From Nocardia asteroides (GTDB lineage Bacteria; Actinomycetota; Actinomycetes; Mycobacteriales; Mycobacteriaceae): a DNA stretch of 64,000 bases. The notes below the pieces were generated by a model. It did no database searches, was not told where the DNA came from, and worked only from the letters and a program-made list of their open reading frames with translations. Location: the NCBI RefSeq assembly GCF_900637185.1, contig NZ_LR134352.1, positions 5,384,001 through 5,448,000 on the forward strand, in the 5' to 3' direction. This document shows, piece by piece, positions 7,884 through 16,943 of this stretch; positions within the stretch are counted from its first letter, which is position 1, and each line of letters starts with the position of its first letter. The position numbers were made by a program, and so were the translations under genes.

Positions 7884-8802
7884 TCACCAGCAGCATCGCG
7901 CAGCAGGTCAGCCACTGCCACTGATTGATGGTGCGGTCCATCCGCCCGATCGTCGCGCGCAGACCGGCCGCGATCCGCTGCTGGGCGACCAGTTCGCTGC
8001 GCACCCCGGCCAGGGTGATCGCCTCGGCGTCGGCGTTCACGCCCGCGCGGTCGATGCGGTGATGCAGGCGGGTCACCAGTTTCTGCTTGTCCCGCACGGT
8101 CTGCCGGGAGACCGCCAGCTCCACCCGCTGGTCCCGCAGCTGGTTGCGCTGCTGCTCGATCATCGCGGCCTGCGCCGCCGTATGCCGTTCCCAGGTGCCC
8201 ACCTCGGCCCACCCTCCTGTGCTCACATCCACATGACCCCAGTGCATCTCGCCGGCCACCCAACCGGCGAGGAAGTCACGCAACTCCTGGCTCGCTCGCA
8301 GCGGCGCGGCGAAACCCGACTCGCTCGCTGTCAGCAGTCCCTGCTCGATCCGGTAGTCGGCGGCAGCGGGCGCGAAGTCGGCTATCCCGACCGCGGGGAC
8401 CAGCGGCACCCAATACCCCTGCGGGCAGACCCACAGGACGTCGTCGATTCCGGCGGCCTGCAGGCGTTTCCGATGTGCCCTGGCCGCGGTGATGTCGAGC
8501 GGGCCGCTGTGGACCTCCACCACACAGCGACGGTCGCCGCGGCGCCAATATATGTCGACGGGGATGTCGCCGATCCGGGCGTCCACCTCGGCTTCGTCGG
8601 CGCCCGCCGCGGTGAGCCTGCCGCTGATCCAATGTTCCAGACGCTGGGTATTCCACTGCGTCGCCACACATTCGGGGCACCCGCAGCCGTAGCCGGTGCG
8701 CTCCGGGGCCGCCCGCCTGGTGCCCTCGGAGATACCGAGTTCGTCGAGCAGCGCCCGCCGTCCGCACACCACCTGGGTGTCGCTCCGCCGCTTCGTCCTC
8801 AC
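7849..8802 (-). CDS. CoiA-like nuclease-fold protein with coiled coil and C-terminal membrane anchor
   Basis: A 317-residue protein. A possible zinc motif CGCPEC lies at 40-45. Residues about 70-126 look like a CoiA/PD-(D/E)XK core: PVDIYW (Asp83), then CVVEVHSG (Glu96, with His98 in the usual Lys/Gln position), then an Arg/Lys helix and DVLWV. Residues about 205-250 form a likely coiled coil, and 296-315 are one hydrophobic segment close to the C-terminus, suggesting a tail-anchored protein with a cytoplasmic enzyme domain. The GTG start at 8802 has GAGGGAG seven bases upstream. The family call is by pattern. It could be a membrane-tethered nuclease acting on entering or damaged DNA. Confidence 0.7.
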   Translation of the reverse strand: MRTKRRSDTQVVCGRRALLDELGISEGTRRAAPERTGYGCGCPECVATQWNTQRLEHWISGRLTAAGADEAEVDARIGDIPVDIYWRRGDRRCVVEVHSGPLDITAARAHRKRLQAAGIDDVLWVCPQGYWVPLVPAVGIADFAPAAADYRIEQGLLTASESGFAAPLRASQELRDFLAGWVAGEMHWGHVDVSTGGWAEVGTWERHTAAQAAMIEQQRNQLRDQRVELAVSRQTVRDKQKLVTRLHHRIDRAGVNADAEAITLAGVRSELVAQQRIAAGLRATIGRMDRTINQWQWLTCCAMLLVITVMAGALVTR

Positions 8803-9180
8803 ACCATCACTCCCTCGCCGGGGACGGGGACGTTGGTCCGCGCCCTCGCCTCCAGGTTCCCGCAGCGGCCGACACGCCGCCAGCCCCCTTGACCCGCGCT
8901 CGGGTGCGTCATCGGCCGGTGAGCGAGATCACAAACGCGACTCTACCTGTATATCAAGGTATTTCATTGCGCCGACGTCGCGGAATGTCCCCGAGATCTT
9001 GATCATTTCGATACACAGACCGGGCCTGTTGCCCGTCCGTTTCGTCCGGATTACCGATTCGTTCGGCGCGTCGCCGATCCGGTCTCGGCGACATCGCGGC
9101 CGCACGGGCCGGGGCCACGGTGGATATGATCGCTGCGGCCGGGGCGGGCACGCTCGCCGAGCACGGGAAGTAGGGTGTGC
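8803..9180. other. 378-bp divergent intergenic region
   Basis: No gene is seen. It separates the CoiA-like gene (leftward) from the giant low-complexity gene (rightward) and must carry both promoters. Around 8930-9060 the base composition drops in GC compared with its surroundings. A partial dyad at 8944-8961 is the only ordered element I could find. Confidence 0.5.
8944..8961. promoter_or_regulatory. Candidate operator dyad
   Basis: TACCTGTATATCAAGGTA matches its own reverse complement at 14 of 18 positions, with TACCT and AGGTA as outer arms. It lies in the divergent promoter region. No regulator can be assigned. Confidence 0.25.
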
Positions 9181-12100
9181 ATGAACCACGCTGAGCACGA
9201 CGAGTCCATCGGGTCGATGCTGGCGAGTATCGCCGCGGCACTGCGTGAGGTCAGTGACAAACTCGATGTCGTCGCCGCGCGGGTGCAGCAGGAAGTGCCG
9301 GCCTTCCCCGCCGACGAAGATCTTCCCGACCAGACCCGGATCCGCAGGCTGGAATCCTGGGCCTTTCATGCGTCACAGGACATTTCGCGCCTGAGTTCCC
9401 GGTTGGACGCGCTCGACGGCGGCGACGGAGACCAGCCACCGCCGCCCACCCCGCGCGGGACGCGAAGTCGCCGGGAAGTGCGCGAGGCCGCCGAACGTGC
9501 CGCCGCCGAACGGGGCGAGCCGGACATCGACGAGGCGACGCAGCGTCCGCCGCTGGAACGCAGGCACTCGCGCACCGATCACCTGGGCGATCCGACCTGG
9601 CCGTTGACCGTCGCCCCGGTTCCGCGGGCGGCCGAGGACCGGGCCGCGTCCGCGGAGTGGACCGCGCCCGAGGAGGTGCGGGCAACGCCCGAAGCGCCTG
9701 CCGCGCAGGAGCCCGCGCGAGCGAGCGACGACGGCTCGACCAGGGCCGCGCTGGCCGAATTGATCGCGGCGTTGCAAGCCGATGCCGGTGTGCAGGTGAC
9801 GCTTCCGCCGGACTCCTCGCCGGGCGGGGGCCTCTCGCCTGAGGGTCCGGGAGGTGGCGGCGGCGCGCGGACCGTCAACGGTGCCCGGCGGGAGGATGCG
9901 CCGTCACCGGGGCATCGCGGAGGTGTCGCCTCGTCGGCGGCCGAGGTGCCGCCCCGCAACGGCTATCCGGCGGCCGACACGTCGGGGCGCGCGCCCCAGG
10001 CTTCGCTCAACGGTGCCGGTTCGGCCACCGCGTCGTCGACGGATGCGCCGTCACGCAACGGCCGCCGGTCCGCCACCGCGTCGTCGCCCGTGGAGGCGGC
10101 GTCGCGCAACGGTGCGCGGGCCGCGGGCGCGCTGGCGGCGGACACGAGCGCGACCGCGTCGACCGGTATCCGTGTTCTCGACGAGTCCAGACCGCCCGAA
10201 TCGCTGCCCGAGATCGCGCCACGCAACGGATCCGGCACGACCGACAGCCGGCCTACCTCCGATTCCGACCAGGACGCCCTGCCGCCGCGCAGCGCCACCG
10301 CCACACCACGCAACGGCGCCCGCCCGATCCCGACCCGAGCGCTGAGCGAACCGGTGGGCGCCCGAGCGCTCGACACCGATGCGCAGACGCGCAACGGTTC
10401 CCGGCACGGCGCGAATCCAGCGCTCGACAGCGCCCCGGGAGCCCGGAGCGAGACCGACCGCGCACAGCAGGCTCACGACCGGGATCTGGACAGCACGCGG
10501 GCCGGCGGTCAGGTCAGCGAGCCCGGCCGCGCGCTGGATCGCGAACAGTCTGCCGGCGGTTCCCGTTCGGCTGAGGCTCGGACCGCCGAGGAAGCGCAGC
10601 AGCCTGCGGACAGTTCGGCGGACGCGACCGGGGACGACTCGCGGGCGGTGCACGGTTCGCCGGTGGGGTTCGCCCGGACGATTCCGGCCGCTCGCCGGGC
10701 GCTCGGCTCCGAGCTGAGCGAGTCGGCGCACGACGCCGAGCTCGACACTGCGGTGCAGGGGACCGATGTTCCGCCGACGACAGCCGGTGTCGTCCGGGCA
10801 GAGGACCGAACGTCCGGTTCTGCGCGGAGTTACAGCGCGACGGGCAGCGGCGCGGTCGGCGTCGGTCACGGGCTGGGCACTGCCGGGGACGCGACGGAAT
10901 CTGTCGATGGTGGCCGGGTCCAGGGATTCGGTGACACGGCCGAGGTGCCCGTTGCCGACGGCCCGACCTCGACGGCGGGATCCGCTGCGGCGGCGCCGGT
11001 CGGCGGGCACGGCGCGCCTGGGCGGGATGCCGGGTTCACGTCGTCGGCGGATGCCGGTGTGGCGGATCCGTTCTCGGAGGAGAAGACCGAGGTCGGGATG
11101 CGGCCCGTCGAGGTCGAGCGGGCCCGGCCGGTGAGCAGGCACGGCGACGACGTGACCGTGCCCGGTGTGGTGGCGCGGCATGGTGTGCCGGAGGCGCGGA
11201 CCGGGAGCGCCGGGGAGGAGCCTGCGGCAGGAGATCTCCGGTCCGCCGGGCTCACCGCAGGTCATCGTGAGGAGTCGCCGGTCAACGGACGCGCGGTGAA
11301 CGGGTTCGACGCGCGTGCCGTCGCGGATCATGGCACCGCGGTGTCGGGTTCCACCGCCAACGGGATCCAGTGGACATTCACCGACGAGGACCTGACGACG
11401 CCGTCGGCGCCGAGCCCGGCGGGCCACCCCCGCAACGGATTCACCGGCGGATCCCAGCACTCCGACTCGTCCGTCGACGACCGCGGTCCGGGATCGCCGT
11501 CCGCGGCACCGCACACGGACGCCCCGGCCCCGCCGACTCGCCTCTCCGCCCCGAAACCGGACGCACCGAACCGCCCGTACGCCACCGATTCCGGCTACCT
11601 GCCGGGCCGAGCCACTCCCCCTGGTCCAGACACGACCATCGGCTCGGACACGACCTTCGGTCCGGACACACCCATGAGTCCGGAGACAGCTACGAGACCG
11701 GGCCCGGCCACGAACCCGAGCTCAGCCCTGAACAACCCCGCCACGCCTGCCTCATCCCCATCAGAGCCCCGATCGACCCTCACCTCCCCCGCCGCGGGGC
11801 CTGGCGAGCCGGGAACCCCCACCGCACCCGCGCACTTCGGCGCACACAGCGCCTCGGTCGAATTGCCCACCCGCGGATCCAGCGCCGATCCCAGCTCGCC
11901 GACTCCGAGCGGCCTCCCGACCCGCAGCCCGTCACGCCTCTCCGCCCACCGCACGACCATGGATGCCGCGGACCTCGCCGGCCTGACCAACCCCAGCGTC
12001 ACTCCTGCATCCGGCAACGAGGCAAGGCCCGTCGGCACCAACCACAGCGTCACTCTTGCGCCCAGCAGCGAGGCAAGCCCTGCCGACACCAACCCCAGCG

Positions 12101-12972
12101 TCACTTCTGGGCCCGGCGGCGAGGCAAGGCCCACCGGCCTGACAAACCCCAGTGCTTCTCCTGCGTCCCGCGGCGAAACAAGGCCCACTGGCCTGACCAA
12201 CCCCGGCGCACCGGTGTCGTCGGGGAACGTGGCCGACCTCGGCGGCTCCGGCGCTGCGACGACGCCGGGGACCGCACATTTCGACAGTTCCGGGGACACC
12301 GGCGCGACGGGTACTCCCAGCGTCCGGCCGACGGTCGAGCCGGCCGGACGCCCCGACAGCCCGGCCTACACCGGGGACGCGGCGGTGGCCGAGAAGGCCG
12401 ACTTCGACGCCTTCACGAACACGGGTGCGCCGGAAGCTCCCACTGGGCGAGCGACGGCGCAGCGCGCAGATGGACTGACGCATGCCGATACGCCGACGAC
12501 GTTGGGCGCGGCCGACTTCGACACTCGTGCGGCAAATTCAGCCGCTCCCGGTCACCAGGCACCGTTCGATGCGGCTGCGGATCTCCCCTCCGCGGGCGGC
12601 CGCGTCGGGTCCGCGAATTCGACGCCCCTCACCGGGTCAACGGCGTTCACCACACCGGCTCCGGCAGGCTCGGCGCCGGCACGGTTCGACACCGGGAACT
12701 ACAGTGGCACAACCGAATTCACCGGAACCGTGAACGGGGCGACAGCGCCGGACTCCCCCGCGACCAGCCCCCTGCGGCGGATCACGTCCGATCCGGCGCC
12801 GCCGACGGAGACCGATGCGGCCGGGATCACGGTGACCGGTACCTTCCGCGCGTTCGACCGGGAGGAGCGGGCGCACGGCGACAAACTGCAGGCGATGCTC
12901 GACGAGCTGAAGCGGTCGGCCGGGTTGCAGCGGCGCGACGTGTTCGGGCCGCCGCCGACCGACGCGGGCTAG
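9181..12972 (+). CDS. Giant low-complexity protein with coiled-coil start and repeated NG motifs
   Basis: A 1263-residue protein with no recognisable enzyme domain. Residues about 8-80 are helical and coiled-coil-like. Residues about 85-1195 are Ala/Ser/Thr/Pro/Gly/Asp-rich and almost certainly disordered, with a recurring RNG or related [V/L/A]NG motif every 20-40 residues between about 240 and 430, then a tandem 17-18-residue repeat (TNPSVT type). The last about 60 residues become ordered again: a charged helix DREERAHGDKLQAMLDELK and a DVFGPPP tail. It has no signal peptide. ATG at 9181 is preferred (GGGAAG upstream); GTG at 9175 is possible. It may be a scaffold or linker between terminal binding modules. 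Confidence 0.75.
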   Translation: MNHAEHDESIGSMLASIAAALREVSDKLDVVAARVQQEVPAFPADEDLPDQTRIRRLESWAFHASQDISRLSSRLDALDGGDGDQPPPPTPRGTRSRREVREAAERAAAERGEPDIDEATQRPPLERRHSRTDHLGDPTWPLTVAPVPRAAEDRAASAEWTAPEEVRATPEAPAAQEPARASDDGSTRAALAELIAALQADAGVQVTLPPDSSPGGGLSPEGPGGGGGARTVNGARREDAPSPGHRGGVASSAAEVPPRNGYPAADTSGRAPQASLNGAGSATASSTDAPSRNGRRSATASSPVEAASRNGARAAGALAADTSATASTGIRVLDESRPPESLPEIAPRNGSGTTDSRPTSDSDQDALPPRSATATPRNGARPIPTRALSEPVGARALDTDAQTRNGSRHGANPALDSAPGARSETDRAQQAHDRDLDSTRAGGQVSEPGRALDREQSAGGSRSAEARTAEEAQQPADSSADATGDDSRAVHGSPVGFARTIPAARRALGSELSESAHDAELDTAVQGTDVPPTTAGVVRAEDRTSGSARSYSATGSGAVGVGHGLGTAGDATESVDGGRVQGFGDTAEVPVADGPTSTAGSAAAAPVGGHGAPGRDAGFTSSADAGVADPFSEEKTEVGMRPVEVERARPVSRHGDDVTVPGVVARHGVPEARTGSAGEEPAAGDLRSAGLTAGHREESPVNGRAVNGFDARAVADHGTAVSGSTANGIQWTFTDEDLTTPSAPSPAGHPRNGFTGGSQHSDSSVDDRGPGSPSAAPHTDAPAPPTRLSAPKPDAPNRPYATDSGYLPGRATPPGPDTTIGSDTTFGPDTPMSPETATRPGPATNPSSALNNPATPASSPSEPRSTLTSPAAGPGEPGTPTAPAHFGAHSASVELPTRGSSADPSSPTPSGLPTRSPSRLSAHRTTMDAADLAGLTNPSVTPASGNEARPVGTNHSVTLAPSSEASPADTNPSVTSGPGGEARPTGLTNPSASPASRGETRPTGLTNPGAPVSSGNVADLGGSGAATTPGTAHFDSSGDTGATGTPSVRPTVEPAGRPDSPAYTGDAAVAEKADFDAFTNTGAPEAPTGRATAQRADGLTHADTPTTLGAADFDTRAANSAAPGHQAPFDAAADLPSAGGRVGSANSTPLTGSTAFTTPAPAGSAPARFDTGNYSGTTEFTGTVNGATAPDSPATSPLRRITSDPAPPTETDAAGITVTGTFRAFDREERAHGDKLQAMLDELKRSAGLQRRDVFGPPPTDAG
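11986..12229 (+). repeat. Tandem 51-54-bp in-frame repeat
   Basis: About four and a half degenerate copies of a 17-18-codon unit. Each begins ACCAACCCCAGCGTCACT or a close variant and carries GAGGCAAGGCCC further in. It encodes TNPSVT-type segments inside the giant low-complexity protein. Unit length changes by one codon between copies, suggesting slippage followed by divergence. Confidence 0.8.
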
Positions 12973-13901
12973 GCAGGCGCCGCGACCGGCACCAGCTCGG
13001 GTCGCGGGGTGTCGCGCAGAACGTCGGCGATGAGGTCGCGCAGGGCGCGGTGACCCGCGTCGGCGGAATTGCGTGGATGCCAGGCCATCGCCACCACGGG
13101 GGCGGGCAGGGGCAGCGGGATCTCGAACATGGTCAGGCCCAGCGCCGCGCGGGCGGGCCGGGACAGCAGTTCCGGTGCGGGACAGACCAGGTCGGTGGTG
13201 GCGACGGTGAACAGGGCCGTCGACAGGTCGGGCACCGTGGCGACCACGCGGCGGGTGCGGCCGTGCAGCGCCAGGCGGTCGTCGATGGGACTGTGGGTGC
13301 GGCCGGTGGCCGAGACCTCCAGGTGCGGCGCGGACGCGTAGGCGGCGACAGTGGGGCGGTCGGTGCCGAACGGGTGGTCCGCGGCGGCCAAACCCACCCA
13401 GCGGTCGGCGAACAGGCGGGTCACCACGGTCTCGGGATCGGTCTGGCCGAGCATGCCGACCTCGACGTCGACCCGTCCGTCGCGCAGCGCCACCGCGGTG
13501 TCGGCCGGGTCGGCGGCGAGCAGGCGCACCGTCACCCCGGGCAGCTGGGCGCGCACCGCGGCCAGCAGCGGGCCGGACAGCCGGGCCGACACCGAATCGG
13601 TGGCGCGGACGACGAATTCGCGGGTGCGCCCGGCACCGGTGGCGTCGCGGGCGGTCAGCAGCAACCGCGCCTGGTCGACCAGGGCCGCGACGTCGTGGCG
13701 TAGTTCCAGGGCGCGCGGGGTGGGCACCAGCTGTCTGCCGGAGCGGACGAGCAGCGGGTCGCCCAGGACGGTGCGCAGCCGGGTGAGGGTGCGGCTCATC
13801 GCCGAGGTCGAGGTGTGCAGCCGCCGGGCCGACTCGGTCACGCTGTGGGTGTCGAGCAGCGCGTCGAGGGCGAGCAACAGGTTCAGGTCCAGCGCGTCCA
13901 C
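12969..13901 (-). CDS. LysR-family transcriptional regulator
   Basis: A 310-residue LysR regulator. Residues about 5-62 hold the winged helix-turn-helix (DLNLLLALDALLDTHSVTESARRL), and about 90-300 the periplasmic-binding-like effector domain. The opening resembles NodD-type members. Its stop overlaps the stop of the giant low-complexity gene by four bases, tail to tail, so the two are convergent. The nearest possible target is the flavin monooxygenase to its right, which is on the same strand and upstream, so regulation of it would not be the classic divergent arrangement. The ligand is unknown. Confidence 0.9.
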   Translation of the reverse strand: MDALDLNLLLALDALLDTHSVTESARRLHTSTSAMSRTLTRLRTVLGDPLLVRSGRQLVPTPRALELRHDVAALVDQARLLLTARDATGAGRTREFVVRATDSVSARLSGPLLAAVRAQLPGVTVRLLAADPADTAVALRDGRVDVEVGMLGQTDPETVVTRLFADRWVGLAAADHPFGTDRPTVAAYASAPHLEVSATGRTHSPIDDRLALHGRTRRVVATVPDLSTALFTVATTDLVCPAPELLSRPARAALGLTMFEIPLPLPAPVVAMAWHPRNSADAGHRALRDLIADVLRDTPRPELVPVAAPA

Positions 13902-13968
13902 GCGAGGATTATCACCAACGCTCCGATCGCGGCCAAGTGTTGCGGGTGACCGCGATCCGGCGTGTCGG

Positions 13969-15477
13969 CTATCGCTCCGCTACCGGAGCCGGTGCCGGGG
14001 CCGTGGGCGCCTGCACCGGGGTCTCGCGCAGCACGCGGCGGTAGGTGGCGGGCCGCACGGGACGCACCCACTGCGCCAGGCGGCTGGTCAACGGCAGCGG
14101 CCTGCCGAGGTCGTCGAGCATCTCGTCGACATTGGTCAGCGAGAACGGCACCACCGAGGCGCCGTGGGCGTGCTCGCCGCCGCTGCGTTCCCGCGACCAG
14201 GCCAGGCGCTCGTCGATCTCGGTGTTCATCTGCTCGGGCATCGGCGGCACGAACTTCCCGGTGAGCAGCCCGGCGATCCAGTGCGCGCCGACCTCGGCGT
14301 TCAGCGTGCTCACATTGGAGTTGTTGTAGCCGGCGAAGCTCAGGTTGGGGATCTCCACGGGCAGGATGTTGCGGTAGAGCCGGAAGTCGCCCGCCTCGTC
14401 GGTGAGGCTGCGCCGCACGAACGGGGTGAGGAACGGCACCTCCTGCCGGTATCCGGTGGCGCACACGACGATCTCGGCCAGTTTCAGGCTGCCGTCGGAC
14501 AACCGCACCGCGGGCCCGTGCTGGCCGCCGATCAGCTCGGTGACCTCGGTGTCGCGGTGCACCGCGATCCGGCCCGCCTCGATCTGCTCGACGAAGCCCT
14601 CGGTGGCCAGGCTCGCACTGCTGGTGGCGATGTCGGAGATCGAGCCCTCGGGCACCAGGTTCAGCTCGCGCAGCCGCTGCACGCGGATCACCCGCTCCTG
14701 CACCAGGTCCAGGTTGGCCTGCCGCAGCGCCAGCGCGTCGAGCAGCCGCTCGGCGCGATACGGGAAGCGGGACCGGAAGTGCGACTCGCCCATCCGGGTC
14801 AGCAGCAGCCGTTCGTAGTCGGCGCCGTAGCCGAAGGTGCGCGGCATCTTCCAGGTCAGCGTGCGCGCGACGACGCTGGTCTCGTCGGCCACGTGGCTGA
14901 CGGCCTCGGCGACGTCGCAGGCCGACTTGCCGTAGCCGATCACGACGACGGAACGGTCGCGCGCCCACTCGGCATCGTGGAACTCCGACACGTGACACAG
15001 CCGTCCGCCCGCGGCGCGGAAGGCCGCCTCGCCGGGCAGCGCGGGCATGACCGGGTCGCTGAACACGCCGTTGGCGACGATCAGGTGATCGCAGGAGGTG
15101 CGGTGCGCGCCGTTCGCGTCACGGATCTCGAGCAGCCACCCGCTGTCGACCGGGTCGGCGGCGACCACCTCGGTGCCGAGGCGCAGGTGTGGGCCGAGGC
15201 CGAACTCGCTGACGTAGCCGGCGAGGTAGGCCTGCACCTGCTGGCCGTCGGGCCAGCGCGGGTAGTCCTCCGGCATCGGGTGATCACTGAAGTGGTACGT
15301 GAATTTGCTGTTCTGCGCGCGCAGGCCCGGATAGCGGCGGGTGGCGCTCCACACACCTCCGACGTCAGGGGCCCGGTCGAACACCTCGACCGGGAACCCC
15401 GCTCGACTCAACACCTTCGCGCAGGCCAAACCCGCAACTCCCGCACCGACGATCCCGATGCGGCTACCGCTCGTCAT
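13969..15477 (-). CDS. Flavin-containing monooxygenase
   Basis: A 502-residue FAD/NADPH-dependent monooxygenase. The FAD Rossmann motif GIVGAGVAGLACA is at residues about 7-19, a second nucleotide motif VVVIGYGKSACD at about 173-184, and VCATGY near 340. The layout fits the FMO/Baeyer-Villiger group that oxygenates N, S or ketone substrates; the substrate is unknown. ATG at 15477 gives the normal short lead to the glycine motif; a start further upstream would add ten unneeded residues. The C-terminal 20 residues are Ala/Pro-rich. It diverges from the acetyltransferase gene across about 70 bp. Confidence 0.88.
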   Translation of the reverse strand: MTSGSRIGIVGAGVAGLACAKVLSRAGFPVEVFDRAPDVGGVWSATRRYPGLRAQNSKFTYHFSDHPMPEDYPRWPDGQQVQAYLAGYVSEFGLGPHLRLGTEVVAADPVDSGWLLEIRDANGAHRTSCDHLIVANGVFSDPVMPALPGEAAFRAAGGRLCHVSEFHDAEWARDRSVVVIGYGKSACDVAEAVSHVADETSVVARTLTWKMPRTFGYGADYERLLLTRMGESHFRSRFPYRAERLLDALALRQANLDLVQERVIRVQRLRELNLVPEGSISDIATSSASLATEGFVEQIEAGRIAVHRDTEVTELIGGQHGPAVRLSDGSLKLAEIVVCATGYRQEVPFLTPFVRRSLTDEAGDFRLYRNILPVEIPNLSFAGYNNSNVSTLNAEVGAHWIAGLLTGKFVPPMPEQMNTEIDERLAWSRERSGGEHAHGASVVPFSLTNVDEMLDDLGRPLPLTSRLAQWVRPVRPATYRRVLRETPVQAPTAPAPAPVAER

Positions 15478-15548
15478 GGCGAGGAGAGTACTCGGCACCG
15501 GCCGCACGGTGCCACCGCCGCGGGGCCGACCCGTGCTGTACTGGAACT

Positions 15549-16091
15549 ATGACCAACAGTTCCGTCGTGGTGGATCGGGCCGGGCTCTGGGACGCCGAGG
15601 AGCTCAGCGATGTCGCCGCGGCGACGTTCCCGCTCGCGTGCCCGCCCGAGGCCAGTCAGGGCGACATCGAGATCTTCCTCGAGCAGATGCTCTCGGGCGA
15701 GCGATTCGGCGAGTACCTGTCGGATCCGCGGCGCACCGTGCTCAAGGCGGTCGAGGGCGACGAGATCGTCGGCTACGCCATGCTCGTCGCGGGCACGCCG
15801 AATGATCCCGAGGTCGCGGACCTGCTCAGCCGGGGGCCCGTCGTGGAGCTGAGCAAGCTCTACGTGCTGCCCGGCCACCACGGCAGCGGGGTGGCCGGCG
15901 CGCTGATGGCGGCGGCGGTGGCGACCGCGCGCGAGGCGGGTGCGGTGGCACTGTGGCTGGGCGTGAACCAGGCCAACGAGCGGGCGCAGAAGTTCTACGC
16001 CAAGCACGGTTTCGCGCGGGTGGGCACCAAGACCCTCACCGTCGGCAACCAGGTGCACGACGACTACGTGTTCGAACGCGAGCTCAGCTGA
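15549..16091 (+). CDS. GNAT-family N-acetyltransferase
   Basis: A 180-residue GNAT enzyme that transfers the acetyl group of acetyl-CoA to an unknown amine. The core begins near residue 70 (IVGYAMLV), with the beta-4/alpha-3 acetyl-CoA loop KLYVLPGHHGSGVAGALM at about 100-117 and the closing NERAQKFYAKHGF at about 140-152. It is close in type to enzymes that acetylate small molecules or protein N-termini. Its 3' end overlaps that of the phosphatase gene by eight bases, tail to tail. Confidence 0.88.
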   Translation: MTNSSVVVDRAGLWDAEELSDVAAATFPLACPPEASQGDIEIFLEQMLSGERFGEYLSDPRRTVLKAVEGDEIVGYAMLVAGTPNDPEVADLLSRGPVVELSKLYVLPGHHGSGVAGALMAAAVATAREAGAVALWLGVNQANERAQKFYAKHGFARVGTKTLTVGNQVHDDYVFERELS

Positions 16092-16884
16092 GCAGCGCGG
16101 CCCGCAGTGCGGTGATGTCGGCGCCGGTCAGGCCCAGGCCGTCGCGGACATAGCCGTCGAAACTGCCGTAGGACTGGTTCGCCTGGTCGAACGCCGCGTC
16201 GAGCCAGCTCTGCTGCACCCCGTTGAGCGGGTCGGCGGGCGCGGCGTTGCGGTAGGCGTTGGAGGCCAGGTAGTCCGCGGTGACGGTGGCCCGGTCGACG
16301 CCGAGCAGCGTCAGCAGGACCGCCGAGGTCCAGCCGGTGCGGTCCTTGCCCGCGCTGCAGTGATACAGCACGCCCGCGCCGTCGGCGGCGATGATGTCGC
16401 GCAGCACCGCGGCGAAGGCCTCGTTCGCGCCGGGGGCGGTGATGAAGGCGCGGTACATGCCCTCCCCGCCGAACAGGGCACCGGCCAGGATCAGCGGCGG
16501 CGCCTGCCCGATCACGTCGTAGGAGTGGCCGACGGCGCCCGCGGGCAGCCGGTCGGGGGCCAGGTTGCGTTCGTAGCCGGTGCGCAGGTCGTCGACGACG
16601 CGCACGCCGAGCGCGCTCAGCCGGGCCAGGTCCTCGGGGGTGGCCTTGTCCAGCGCGCCGGTGCGGAACACCAGGCCCGTCCGAACCTGGTGACCGTCGA
16701 CGGTGCGGTATCCGCCCGCGTCCCTGGCGTTCTGGACACCGGACAGCCCCAGCAGCCGGTCGGCGACGGTGGTCTCGCCGCCCACGGGCGCGGCCAGCGC
16801 CGGGCCCGCGACGACCGGCCCGAGCAGCACCGCCATCCCGGTCGCGGCGGCCAGACTCGCGTGCACGGCACGGCTACGGATCAC
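16084..16884 (-). CDS. Secreted PtpB-type tyrosine phosphatase
   Basis: A 266-residue exported phosphatase. The signal peptide spans residues 1-31, ending ALA before APV. The CX5R P-loop HCSAGKDRTG puts the nucleophile at Cys176 and the phosphate-binding Arg at 182; the early NARDAGGYRT stretch is typical of this PtpB-like group of protein-tyrosine/serine or lipid phosphatases. GTG at 16884 is chosen because GAAGGAG lies seven bases upstream and it gives a clean signal peptide; a start nine codons earlier has no such site. The exported location suggests action on outside or host substrates, but nothing here identifies one. Confidence 0.88.
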   Translation of the reverse strand: MIRSRAVHASLAAATGMAVLLGPVVAGPALAAPVGGETTVADRLLGLSGVQNARDAGGYRTVDGHQVRTGLVFRTGALDKATPEDLARLSALGVRVVDDLRTGYERNLAPDRLPAGAVGHSYDVIGQAPPLILAGALFGGEGMYRAFITAPGANEAFAAVLRDIIAADGAGVLYHCSAGKDRTGWTSAVLLTLLGVDRATVTADYLASNAYRNAAPADPLNGVQQSWLDAAFDQANQSYGSFDGYVRDGLGLTGADITALRAALLS

Positions 16885-16943
16885 GGCTGGGCTCCTTCGA
16901 CGCCGGGTCACGGTCGGTTCAGAACGTACCCGGCGCCGGGCGG

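Noticed and set aside
10051..11514. A 487-codon open frame on the minus strand
   Set aside because: Antisense to the giant low-complexity gene. Such long frames arise from GC-rich third positions, and the peptide is Arg-rich noise.
11370..13703. A 777-codon open frame on the plus strand
   Set aside because: It lies in another frame of the giant low-complexity gene and then antisense to the LysR gene. Its peptide is Arg/Gly/His-rich without any family resemblance.
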